In this document: one piece after another, positions 6,099-12,739 of the stretch
Numbering within the stretch: position 1 is the stretch's first letter
Layout of the letters: every line of letters begins with the position of its first letter
NCBI GenBank assembly: GCA_037968515.1
Contig: JBBKVQ010000270.1
Location: 1-21,911 of the forward strand
Reading direction: 5' to 3'
Length of the DNA stretch: 21,911 nt
Origin: JBFFMO01 sp037968515
GTDB taxonomy: Bacteria > Myxococcota_A > Bradymonadia > Bradymonadales > Bradymonadaceae
Notes under the pieces: model-generated
What the model was told of the DNA's origin: nothing
The model's input: only the letters and a program-made list of their open reading frames with translations
Databases searched by the model: none
Program-made: the position numbers and the translations under genes

Positions 6099-7094
6099 AT
6101 GGCAGAACCCTTTGTTTTTCATTTTTCTCCCGACGCTCATGGGCGTCCGGAAGTCATGTACATCGCAGACGTTCGTGTTGCGTGCGAGTTATGCAAGCAC
6201 CCACAACTTCAGCGATTTTACCATTCCACACCTTTTCATACGCTCACGACGCTCGGCCTTGAACAGCTTCTCGATTCTGTTCCCGAAAAAGCGGGCTACG
6301 AATGTGAAAACTGTGGTGAAATGGTGGGGCCAACCGGGGTGGTTGCAGCGTCGATGACCTATGGTTTTTGTGACGAGTCGGGCGTCGTGATCGGTACACA
6401 GATCGATGGAAAATCGACTTGGAGGACCCAGCCTCGTCGCCGCCTTGATCCACAACGTCTGCCGGTCTTCGAAGACGACGGCGTGTTCGAAGTTTCCGAC
6501 GAATGGCTCGAGGAAAGTCTTGGCCGAGTGATGTCGCCCAAAGCGGCCTTGCTGGACTTGCTCGGTGAGGGCGAGCCGGGCTGGTTGCCGGTTTCCAAAC
6601 ATATGGCCTGGGTCGTTGCTGGCGACGAAGAGACGTTGAACGAGCTTCTGGACGAGATAGAAGACGAGGTGGAATTTGAAACCCCAGTCTTTGTCGACCT
6701 TCTGGATTCGGAACCAGAAGGGGTCGGCACGCACCGCGACTTTTCGAAGTTAACCGGCCGCTGGGAACAATGGCTGGGCGCGTCAAAGATCGAAGGTCTC
6801 CGCGCGGGAGCCCTGCATATCGGCGCGCTTGTGGATGCCGGACCTGCACAGCAGGTTTTCGAGCGACTGCTTGATGTGGCGCGATTGCAGGCAGAACGGA
6901 ATGAAGTCGAAGGCCTTTCAGTTTGGAGTGACGTCACCACCCCTGGTGGGCTTAGATTCCCACATGAAATTACACTTGAAGGCATTTTGAGAAGGGCTGT
7001 CTATACCGGGATTACACCCGGCGAGTCGGCTCGGCTGACCGGTGAAGAACTTGCCGGAATCTTACTTAGAGTATGGAAGATGGAGGCGCGATGA
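6099..7094 (+). CDS. Unknown protein with two CxxC pairs (zinc-ribbon-like)
   Basis: I do not recognise this 331-residue protein. The N-terminal third has two Cys pairs, C29-x-x-C32 (CELCKH) and C69-x-x-C72 (CENCGEMVG), 36 residues apart, as expected for one four-Cys zinc site. The middle is rich in Asp/Glu and Trp (DEWLEESLGRVMSPKAALLD, GEPGWLPVSKHMAWVV, then an acidic helix at about 206-220). The end has FPHEITLEGILRRAVYTGIT. There is no signal peptide or membrane helix, so it is probably cytoplasmic. ATG 6099 follows AGGA (6090-6093). Its TGA overlaps the ATG of the HemJ/CopD-like gene (ATGA at 7091), so the two are translationally coupled. The 67-bp gap after the diguanylate cyclase makes co-transcription with it possible. 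A metal-binding or regulatory role for the following membrane proteins is speculation. Confidence 0.8.
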   Translation: MAEPFVFHFSPDAHGRPEVMYIADVRVACELCKHPQLQRFYHSTPFHTLTTLGLEQLLDSVPEKAGYECENCGEMVGPTGVVAASMTYGFCDESGVVIGTQIDGKSTWRTQPRRRLDPQRLPVFEDDGVFEVSDEWLEESLGRVMSPKAALLDLLGEGEPGWLPVSKHMAWVVAGDEETLNELLDEIEDEVEFETPVFVDLLDSEPEGVGTHRDFSKLTGRWEQWLGASKIEGLRAGALHIGALVDAGPAQQVFERLLDVARLQAERNEVEGLSVWSDVTTPGGLRFPHEITLEGILRRAVYTGITPGESARLTGEELAGILLRVWKMEAR

Positions 7095-7534
7095 ACTGGT
7101 TAGTAGCAACGCATATTATTGGTCTTATTTTGTGGCTTGGCGGGCTCATCACGCTCGCCCGTTTGCTGGGCCATCACGTATCGCTGACCTCAAAAGAGGC
7201 CCGCGATTCCCTGATTTCTTTCGAAAGAAAATCGTATTTTATGGCGGTGTTGCCAGGGTTTTTATTGGCGTTGGTATCGGGTATCGCTCTGTTGATAATG
7301 AAAGGGCCGGCCTTGTATTTTGCCCCCGGAAGCGCCTGGGGAATGACCTTTCATATCAAGCTGACACTGGTGCTGGTGCTGATCATTCTGGATCAGTTGA
7401 TCGCAGCAAAAATGCGAAAGCTTCATACTGAAGACACCGGTAATCGTGCGTTTTTCATGGCGACCCACGGAGTTATCGGCCTGCTGATGATTATTATCGT
7501 GTTTATGGTGAAAACGAACGTGTTGGGTGCATGA
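7091..7534 (+). CDS. HemJ/CopD-like four-helix membrane protein
   Basis: This inner-membrane protein of 147 residues has four predicted helices, at about 4-25, 50-70, 87-106 and 120-143. Helix 1 carries H8 (MNWLVATHIIGLILWLGGL), followed by R24 and H28-H29. H88-x-K90 opens helix 3 (FHIKLTLVLVLIILDQ). This layout fits the HemJ / UPF0093 group, where such members oxidise protoporphyrinogen IX to protoporphyrin IX in haem synthesis, and also resembles the CopD superfamily. I cannot separate HemJ from a related heme- or copper-linked protein without alignment, so no symbol is given. ATG 7091 overlaps the previous stop and is preceded by GGAGG at 7082-7086. Its own stop overlaps the next ATG at 7531. 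Confidence 0.65.
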   Translation: MNWLVATHIIGLILWLGGLITLARLLGHHVSLTSKEARDSLISFERKSYFMAVLPGFLLALVSGIALLIMKGPALYFAPGSAWGMTFHIKLTLVLVLIILDQLIAAKMRKLHTEDTGNRAFFMATHGVIGLLMIIIVFMVKTNVLGA

Positions 7535-7941
7535 GACTCTTTCGAACGGCTCGACGTCCTGGTGACCTTGCCATCGGCGCCTTGCTGCTCGGTCCCCTAT
7601 CCACGTTGCCGCTGGCGGTGTGGGTGGTCGAGTCCGGCGTGTACTCACCTGGCGTATGTGGCTTGAAACAGCTCTTTGGTGTGCCTTGCCTGACGTGCGG
7701 TGCCACGCGTGCGACGGTCCACTTGTTTCACGGCAGGTTATTTGAAGCCCTGAAATTTCAGCCACTCATCATTTTTTTGTATCTCGGCCTGACGATTTGG
7801 GCGCTGGTAAGCGCCTGGGCGTTATTTCGTCAGGTTTCGCTGCGCCTCGAACTCACCGAGCGGGAAGACCTGTTACTGAAGATCGCGGTCGGAGGACTTC
7901 CAGTCCTAAATTGGGCCTATCTTTGGGCCGCTGGCATCTGA
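7531..7941 (+). CDS. DUF2752 family membrane protein
   Basis: This is a 136-residue membrane protein with about three hydrophobic segments (residues 14-34, 72-98 and 113-134). The DUF2752 signature is clear: C43-GLKQLFG-x-P-C53-L-T-C56-GATRA. The three cysteines and the C-G-x-T-R-A tail are the family hallmark. The biochemical function of the family is unknown. Its start overlaps the stop of the HemJ-like gene (ATGA), so it is translationally coupled to it and to the CxxC protein before that. The conserved cysteines facing the membrane surface, next to the CxxC protein, make a shared metal or redox task conceivable; this is inference. Confidence 0.85.
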   Translation: MRLFRTARRPGDLAIGALLLGPLSTLPLAVWVVESGVYSPGVCGLKQLFGVPCLTCGATRATVHLFHGRLFEALKFQPLIIFLYLGLTIWALVSAWALFRQVSLRLELTEREDLLLKIAVGGLPVLNWAYLWAAGI

Positions 7942-7980
7942 AATTTTGCGTCCGTAACGACTAGCCCGCATCATACACGC

Positions 7981-8877
7981 ATGAGCATGGAAGAATTCAG
8001 TGAACCACGAGACCTCGCACCGCGAGTCGTGATCGTATCGGGCCTGAGCGGATCCGGAAAATCAACAGCGGTCCGCGCGCTCGAAGACATGGGCTTTTTC
8101 TGCATCGATAACCTGCCGGTGCCACTTCTGCCCAAAGTTTTGGAACTTGCGAACTCCTCGAAGTCGTCGCCAAGCATTCGTGATTTTGCATTTGTCGTGG
8201 ACACTCGTGAGCGCGAATTTTTGCATCAAGCCGACGAAACACTCGCCAAAATGCGCACCGAGGGAGCCAACGTACAGGTGGTTTTCCTTGAGGCTCAAGA
8301 CGAAAAATTGCTGCAACGTTATAGTGAGACACGGCGTCCACACCCGATGTCGCCTAACGGAACGGTCCGAGAAGGCATCCAACGTGAGCGCAAGATGCTT
8401 GCGCCCTTGCGTGAAAGCGCGGACCTCATCGTCGATTCGACTGGGCAAACCGTTCATTCGCTTAAAGCCTTGATCAAAGAGCATTTTTCGACGGAAAAAA
8501 CCGCGACCCTAACCGTCACTCTTCTGTCGTTTGGGTTCAAATACGGACTTCCGTCAGAATGCGATCTTGTTTTCGATGTGCGGTTTCTTCCAAACCCCTA
8601 TTTTGTAGAAGGGTTACGCGAAAAAACCGGGCTGGACGAACCTGTTCGAGATTACGTCCTGGCCGCGCCAGAAGCCGGCGGCGTGTTGCAGTTATTGCGT
8701 CAGGTTGGCGACTTCATGCTTCCGCTTTACCAGCGTGAAGGCAAAGCGTATTTGACCGTCGGAATTGGATGTACGGGCGGCAAACATCGATCTGTGGCGA
8801 TCTCGGAAGCTGTCGCTGCGCGCTGGCGCGGCCGTGGTTGGAAGGTCCAAGTTCAACATCGAAACATCGACCACTGA
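7981..8877 (+). CDS. rapZ: RNase adapter protein RapZ (YvcJ family P-loop protein)
   Basis: This 298-residue cytoplasmic P-loop protein is near the usual 285-290. Walker A, GLSGSGKST, is at 21-29 followed by ALEDMGFFCIDNLPV, with DTRERE at about 75-80. 'VQVVFLEAQDEKLLQRYSET', then RRPHP, is the family core. The C-terminal domain has FLPNPYFVEGLREKTGLDEP and GIGCTGGKHRSVAISE. In E. coli RapZ binds nucleotide or amino-sugar precursors and directs RNase E to GlmZ, controlling GlmS and so UDP-GlcNAc supply. Whether that RNA circuit exists here is unknown. It starts 39 bp after the DUF2752 gene, probably in the same transcript. No good Shine-Dalgarno precedes 7981; another ATG lies at 7987. The common neighbours rpoN, hpf and PTS genes are absent. 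Its stop lies one base from the end of the convergent lipoprotein gene. Confidence 0.95.
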   Translation: MSMEEFSEPRDLAPRVVIVSGLSGSGKSTAVRALEDMGFFCIDNLPVPLLPKVLELANSSKSSPSIRDFAFVVDTREREFLHQADETLAKMRTEGANVQVVFLEAQDEKLLQRYSETRRPHPMSPNGTVREGIQRERKMLAPLRESADLIVDSTGQTVHSLKALIKEHFSTEKTATLTVTLLSFGFKYGLPSECDLVFDVRFLPNPYFVEGLREKTGLDEPVRDYVLAAPEAGGVLQLLRQVGDFMLPLYQREGKAYLTVGIGCTGGKHRSVAISEAVAARWRGRGWKVQVQHRNIDH

Positions 8878-8878
8878 A

Positions 8879-9382
8879 CTAGCGACACACGCCTGTATTT
8901 TTGCCTTCGTCCTTCTGACAGGTTTGGTTTTCGGTGCAGTTGTCTTCGGAGAGACAGCCAGAAACACACCGCCCATCACGGTAACTTTCGCAATGTTGAC
9001 TAGGCTGGCAGATCTCGAACGCGACCGGAATCCGTTCATCACCGCATGCAGTATAGCCCGGGTCTAAATCACGTTGTACGGGTTGGATGTCTTCCCAAGT
9101 CAGGCAACTCCCCACGTTGTTTCCAGGTTTTTTGGAACAGATTTGTTCGTCCGAGCAGTTATCGTCGGATAAACATCCCCGGAAACACCAGTTCATTTTT
9201 TGGTCACCACAGTACTGATTCGGTGAGCAGATCACACCCTCTGGGTTGGCGCCTGGTGCGTCGTTGCACGGCGTGTAGCCTTGGGCAAGCGCCCGACCGT
9301 CTTGGTGATTATAACCGTCATCATCAAGGCCAATGCAGCCGCAGACGAACGCCAGAGCGCTCAATAAAAAATAGTTTCGCAT
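8879..9382 (-). CDS. Cys-rich lipoprotein with two tandem 8-Cys modules
   Basis: This is a 167-residue exported lipoprotein of unknown function. The signal peptide (residues 1-15) ends in the lipobox-like FVCGC, with the probable lipidated Cys at 16. Two modules follow, about residues 35-93 and 109-166. Each opens with GYT-x-C and has eight Cys with almost identical spacing: 39/52/58/66/70/76/82/93 in the first and 113/125/131/139/143/149/155/166 in the second. Only the first interval differs, by one residue. Both share GCLS-[DE]-DNC and KNTGVC- or GNNVGSC-like ends. Four disulfides per module are likely, placing it in the periplasm or on the surface. It is transcribed toward rapZ and divergently from the phosphohexomutase gene. 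Similar Cys-rich repeats occur in secreted proteins of Myxococcota-type bacteria. Confidence 0.85.
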   Translation of the reverse strand: MRNYFLLSALAFVCGCIGLDDDGYNHQDGRALAQGYTPCNDAPGANPEGVICSPNQYCGDQKMNWCFRGCLSDDNCSDEQICSKKPGNNVGSCLTWEDIQPVQRDLDPGYTACGDERIPVAFEICQPSQHCESYRDGRCVSGCLSEDNCTENQTCQKDEGKNTGVCR

Positions 9383-9474
9383 TCCAGGAACTCTCGGTTT
9401 CGGATGAACTAAGGGGTAGACGCCCCAGTCCTTGGATCATTCAAACCCCAACAAAATCTGACGGTCGTTTCACT

Positions 9475-9502
9475 TTGAACCTCGTCGTCACGGCGTGATA
9501 AA
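9475..9502 (+). promoter_or_regulatory. Possible sigma-70-type promoter for phosphohexomutase gene
   Basis: TTGAAC (9475-9480) and GATAAA (9497-9502) are 16 bp apart. They lie in the 150-bp divergent region between the Cys-rich lipoprotein and the phosphohexomutase gene, 30 bp before the ATG at 9533. Each box matches 4 of 6 consensus positions. Nothing else in 9383-9532 stands out. Confidence 0.35.
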
Positions 9503-9532
9503 CCGTGGCCATCGCCAAATGAGGAGCTTCAA

Positions 9533-10909
9533 ATGCACGTGAATCCCGATATTTTCCGACAGTACGACATACGTGGAGTTGCTGATCGTGACCTCGACGA
9601 CACCACGATCTTGAACCTCGGCCGTGCCTACGGCACCGAGGCCGCAGCTCGTTTGAAGCTGCAGCACCCACGCATCGGGGTGGGCCGAGACATGCGGATC
9701 TCGAGCGATCGCTTGTTTACGGCGCTGACCGACGGCCTGCGAGAAGCAGGCGTTCACGTGGTGGACCTTGGGATGGTGCCCACCCCGCTTGTGTATTTCG
9801 CCAGGATCGAGCTTGAACTTGATGGCTGCATCATGATCACGGGGTCTCATAATCCCGGAGAATACAACGGCTTCAAGATGATGATAGGGGCAGACACCAT
9901 CTACGGTGACAGCATCCAGGATCTTCGCAAACGCATCGAAAAACAGGATTTTGTGACCCATGATGCGAGGCCGATCGTCGCGGTCGATGACCTGAAGGCG
10001 AGGTACCTTCACTGGTGCAAAGAGCACGCAGAGATGGGCCCTAGGATGTTGAAGGTCGCGGTCGATTGCGGCAACGGCATGGGCGGCGTTGTGGCGCCCC
10101 AACTTGTCGAGGTGATCCTCGGTCAAAATACGATCTCTATGTTCCCCGAGCCCGACGGGAACTTTCCAAATCATCACGCAGATCCGACCGTTCCCGAGAA
10201 TCTGGAACACTTGATCGCGATGGTGAAAAAGGAGAAGTGCGATGTTGGGGTTTCGTACGACGGAGACGCCGATCGTATCGGTGTTGTCGACGAAAACGGC
10301 GATATTATCTGGGGCGATAAATTGATGATTCTGTTTGCTCGGCAGGTGTTGTCAGAACACCCGGGCGCAACAATTATCGGTGAAGTAAAATGCTCGCAGA
10401 CGCTTTTTGACGACATCGAAAAACACGGTGGAAACCCTGTGATGGCGCAGGTTGGCCACAGTATGATCAAGGCCAAGATCAAGGAAACCGGCGCCAAACT
10501 CGCTGGCGAAATGAGCGGCCATATCTTTTTTGCCGACCGCTATTTTGGGTTCGACGATGCGATGTACGCCACGCTGCGATTGCTCGAAATATTGAGCCAA
10601 ACAGATAAGCCATTGAGTCAGCTTTTGGCAGATGTTCCAGAAACCTTCGCGACCCCAGAAATTCGAAAGGATTGTGCAGAGGACGTCAAATTTGGCGTTC
10701 CGTCTAAAGTCGCTGCGGTATTTTCGCCCAAATACAGCGTCAACACGCTGGATGGCGTGCGTGTGAACTTTGGCGACGGCTGGGGCCTTGTTCGCGCAAG
10801 CAACACGCAGCCGGTGTTGGTCATGCGGGTCGAGGCCAACACTGCCGCGCGTCGTGACGAGCTTTTGGCCGAACTGGAATCAGCCGTCGAATCTGCTCTG
10901 AACGCCTAA
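9533..10909 (+). CDS. Phosphomannomutase/phosphoglucomutase (alpha-D-phosphohexomutase)
   Basis: This 458-residue cytoplasmic enzyme converts hexose 6-phosphate to hexose 1-phosphate for GDP-mannose and UDP-glucose, which feed LPS and exopolysaccharide synthesis. All four family sites are present: phosphoserine loop TGSHNP at 103-108 (S105), metal loop DGDADR at 243-248, sugar-binding loop GEMSGH at 325-330, and phosphate-binding loop RASNTQP at 421-427. The N-terminal IFRQYDIRG also fits the AlgC/ManB group. GEMSGH rather than GE-x-SG-N points to dual mannose/glucose specificity, as in AlgC. ATG 9533 follows GAGGAG (9520-9525). Downstream are two REP-like palindromes and then an SDR gene. 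I withhold a symbol because manB, algC and pgm usage varies by lineage. Confidence 0.94.
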   Translation: MHVNPDIFRQYDIRGVADRDLDDTTILNLGRAYGTEAAARLKLQHPRIGVGRDMRISSDRLFTALTDGLREAGVHVVDLGMVPTPLVYFARIELELDGCIMITGSHNPGEYNGFKMMIGADTIYGDSIQDLRKRIEKQDFVTHDARPIVAVDDLKARYLHWCKEHAEMGPRMLKVAVDCGNGMGGVVAPQLVEVILGQNTISMFPEPDGNFPNHHADPTVPENLEHLIAMVKKEKCDVGVSYDGDADRIGVVDENGDIIWGDKLMILFARQVLSEHPGATIIGEVKCSQTLFDDIEKHGGNPVMAQVGHSMIKAKIKETGAKLAGEMSGHIFFADRYFGFDDAMYATLRLLEILSQTDKPLSQLLADVPETFATPEIRKDCAEDVKFGVPSKVAAVFSPKYSVNTLDGVRVNFGDGWGLVRASNTQPVLVMRVEANTAARRDELLAELESAVESALNA

Positions 10910-10910
10910 G

Positions 10911-10970
10911 CCTAGGGCTCCAAACGAGCCTAGCGCACCACACTCGTCAGGCATGAGCCTGGCGCACCAA
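10911..10970 (+). repeat. Pair of REP-like palindromes
   Basis: The first element pairs CTAGGGCTC (10912-10920, one bulged G) with GAGCCTAG (10926-10933), followed by GCGCACCA (10933-10940). The second pairs CAGGC (10948-10952) with GCCTG (10957-10961), followed by GCGCACCA (10962-10969). They start right after the phosphohexomutase stop. The shared GCGCACCA tail and similar palindrome ties them to the copies at 660-765. They may act as a transcript-end or mRNA-stability element. Confidence 0.72.
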
Positions 10971-10985
10971 ACACGGGGTCCTGGA

Positions 10986-11750
10986 ATGGGTCGTCTTGAA
11001 AACAAAGTTGCGATTGTCACAGGCGCCAGCCGAGGCATCGGCCAAGCGATTGCCACCGCTTTTGCCCGCGAGGGCGCACGGGTGGTGATTGTCTCGCGTA
11101 AGCTTGAGCAACTTGAAAGCGTCGCTGACGAGATCAATGCTCTTTATCCCGGTTCAGTCTTTGCCCGTGCGGCCCATATGGGTGAGTCCGAGCAGGTCGA
11201 GGGTCTTGTGACCTGGGTCGCTGAAAATCTGGGAATCCCCGATATTTTGGTCAATAACGCCGCCACTAACCCCTATTTTGGTCCGTTCTTGGACGTACCT
11301 GAAGCGGCTTGGGACAAAACCTTTGACGTGAATGTGAAAGGCTATTTTGGGGCCACACGTGCGGTCGCCAAACGCCTGCTGGACGAAGGCAAGACCGGAT
11401 CAATCATTAACGTCGCATCCATCTACGGATTGCGTGGTGCGCCCTTACAGGGCGTCTACGCGATGACCAAAGCAGCGGTCATCTCGATGTCTCGGACTTT
11501 TGCGGTGGAGTTGGGCGGTGCCGGCATCCGCGTAAACACGATCTGCCCGGGTTTGGTCGATACCAAATTTGCCTCGGTGATCGTCAACACCCCGGAGTTT
11601 TCCGAGGTCTACACGTCACGCGCGCCACTAGGACGTTGGGCTCAGCCCGAAGAAATCACCGGCATGGCCGTGTATCTGGCCTCGGACGAAGCCAGCTACA
11701 CGACTGGGCAGGAATTTATCATCGACGGTGGTTACACTTCGGTGGGTTAA
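10986..11750 (+). CDS. SDR-family oxidoreductase
   Basis: This classical short-chain dehydrogenase has 254 residues and a Rossmann fold. The cofactor motif TGASRGIG is at 12-19, with R35-R39 nearby suggesting NADP. The sequence then has DILVNNAATNPYFGP, the catalytic S145 in NVASIYG, Y158 and K162 (YAMTK), and the C-terminal 'ASYTTGQEFIIDGGY'. NAA-x-NPYFG-x-x-x-DVPE-x-x-WDKTFDVN resembles the DHRS4-like/glucose-1-dehydrogenase branch. The substrate is unknown. I choose ATG 10986 because the longer reading from 10953 begins inside a REP palindrome; a GGGG (10975-10979 area) is the only Shine-Dalgarno candidate. It may be co-transcribed with the phosphohexomutase. It ends three bases from the convergent lipoprotein gene. 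Confidence 0.92.
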   Translation: MGRLENKVAIVTGASRGIGQAIATAFAREGARVVIVSRKLEQLESVADEINALYPGSVFARAAHMGESEQVEGLVTWVAENLGIPDILVNNAATNPYFGPFLDVPEAAWDKTFDVNVKGYFGATRAVAKRLLDEGKTGSIINVASIYGLRGAPLQGVYAMTKAAVISMSRTFAVELGGAGIRVNTICPGLVDTKFASVIVNTPEFSEVYTSRAPLGRWAQPEEITGMAVYLASDEASYTTGQEFIIDGGYTSVG

Positions 11751-11753
11751 GCG

Positions 11754-12584
11754 TTACTCAAACACACAAATCGATTCGACGCCCTTTGCTGCGGCGACGG
11801 CGTCCAGATTGATCAGGGCCGGTGCCGTCGTGGCTCCGCCGAACGCGCAGCGCAGCTTTTGTGTTCCACAGGTGGCTGTGAATACACCTTCGGTGTAGCC
11901 GCCTGGATTATGCGACTGGTTTTCATTCGAGAAGCCAGACCCGTCAGCAAGAATTCCCGTGGTTTCCAGCAAGAGGTTCTCGACGACCACGTCTGTGCAG
12001 GTAGGAGTTACGCTGGGGTCGTAATCCGCAGCGGAAGGGGCCGTGCCTTCTTCGTTGAACGTGATGGCGGCGAGTTTTCCATTCATCAAAATTGTCTCAG
12101 CGAGGGCGTCGCCAGATGCATCTTGCTGCGCGAATTCGAACGGTGCATTTGTGCCGGACTGAGCGGCCAGGCATCCGTCCAGCAACACGGTCGCGGCAAA
12201 GATGGAGCCGCTGCTTCCGACATCAAAGGTGAAGGTCGCCTGTCCATAACTTGTGGTCGTGAACAAATCCGTACAATCGGCGAGCCCTTCTGTGCCGCTG
12301 GCGGCGAACTCGGTCGCATTTTTTTGTGCGTTGACCTGGACGGCCGAGTAGAGCGCGTTAAAGAGATCCGCGCCGAGTGCCTGCGCAGCCGCCGACCCTT
12401 CGGCGTTGGAACCATTATTCACGACATTATTTGCCGTATTATTTACGGTGCCATTCGTCGAACTATTGGTGGTGTTGTTCGCGCCGTTGTTCGCCGCGTT
12501 ATTCGTGGCGTCGTTGGTGTCGTCACCGCAAGCTGCCGAGAGAGCTATGCAGCCTGCGAGTGCAAGAGTGTAGGTGTGCTTCAT
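11754..12584 (-). CDS. Lipoprotein with Asn/Thr-rich linker, function unknown
   Basis: This is a 276-residue exported lipoprotein. The signal peptide ends in LSAAC with the lipid Cys at 19, followed by GDD. Residues 23-60 form a low-complexity Asn/Thr/Ala linker (ATNNAANNGANNTTNSSTNG and more), a surface-tether type common in Bradymonadales/Myxococcota lipoproteins. The globular part, about 63-276, is unrecognised, Ala/Thr-rich with six Cys (in ADCTDLF, DGCLAAQ, PTCTDVV, ATCGTQKLRC and ESICVFE), so disulfides are likely. The ATG is preceded by AGGGGA at good spacing on the minus strand. It lies downstream of the M1 aminopeptidase operon, 155 bp away. It may have its own promoter, but none is clear. 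Confidence 0.85.
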   Translation of the reverse strand: MKHTYTLALAGCIALSAACGDDTNDATNNAANNGANNTTNSSTNGTVNNTANNVVNNGSNAEGSAAAQALGADLFNALYSAVQVNAQKNATEFAASGTEGLADCTDLFTTTSYGQATFTFDVGSSGSIFAATVLLDGCLAAQSGTNAPFEFAQQDASGDALAETILMNGKLAAITFNEEGTAPSAADYDPSVTPTCTDVVVENLLLETTGILADGSGFSNENQSHNPGGYTEGVFTATCGTQKLRCAFGGATTAPALINLDAVAAAKGVESICVFE

Positions 12585-12739
12585 GGGAGTCCCCTGTCAC
12601 GTAAGAAAAAATTTTCTGGACGGAGAGTAACTCTCTTTTGAAGTCAGAACAAAATCTGAGCGATGTGAAATGGGTCGGCGGGCGAGGGCGGGCAGGAAGC
12701 CAGCGCACTAAAGCGTCGTAAGTGCCTGCGGATCGGTAC
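12585..12739 (-). other. Intergenic region between M1 aminopeptidase and Asn-rich lipoprotein
   Basis: No gene or clear terminator was seen. GAGAG-TTA-CTCTC forms a short palindrome (about 12620-12632), followed on the minus strand by an A/T-palindromic stretch (AGAAAATTTTTTCT). A GCC-x-GCGCACTAAA near 12701-12715 resembles a decayed REP tail, but the palindrome is not convincing. Readthrough from the long upstream operon is possible. Confidence 0.35.

Noticed and set aside
6244..6985. Minus-strand open frames opposite the CxxC protein
   Set aside because: Several overlapping frames with Arg/Ser-rich composition; the plus-strand gene has a Shine-Dalgarno and an ATGA overlap with its neighbour.
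10953..10985. ATG at 10953 as start of the SDR gene
   Set aside because: It falls within the REP-like palindrome; SDR homology starts at MGRLENKVAIVTG from 10986.
11859..12641. Long plus-strand open frame of about 260 codons opposite the Asn-rich lipoprotein
   Set aside because: It is antisense to a lipoprotein with signal peptide, ribosome-binding site and lipobox; its composition is Arg/Val/Ile-rich and looks like a shadow of the linker codons.
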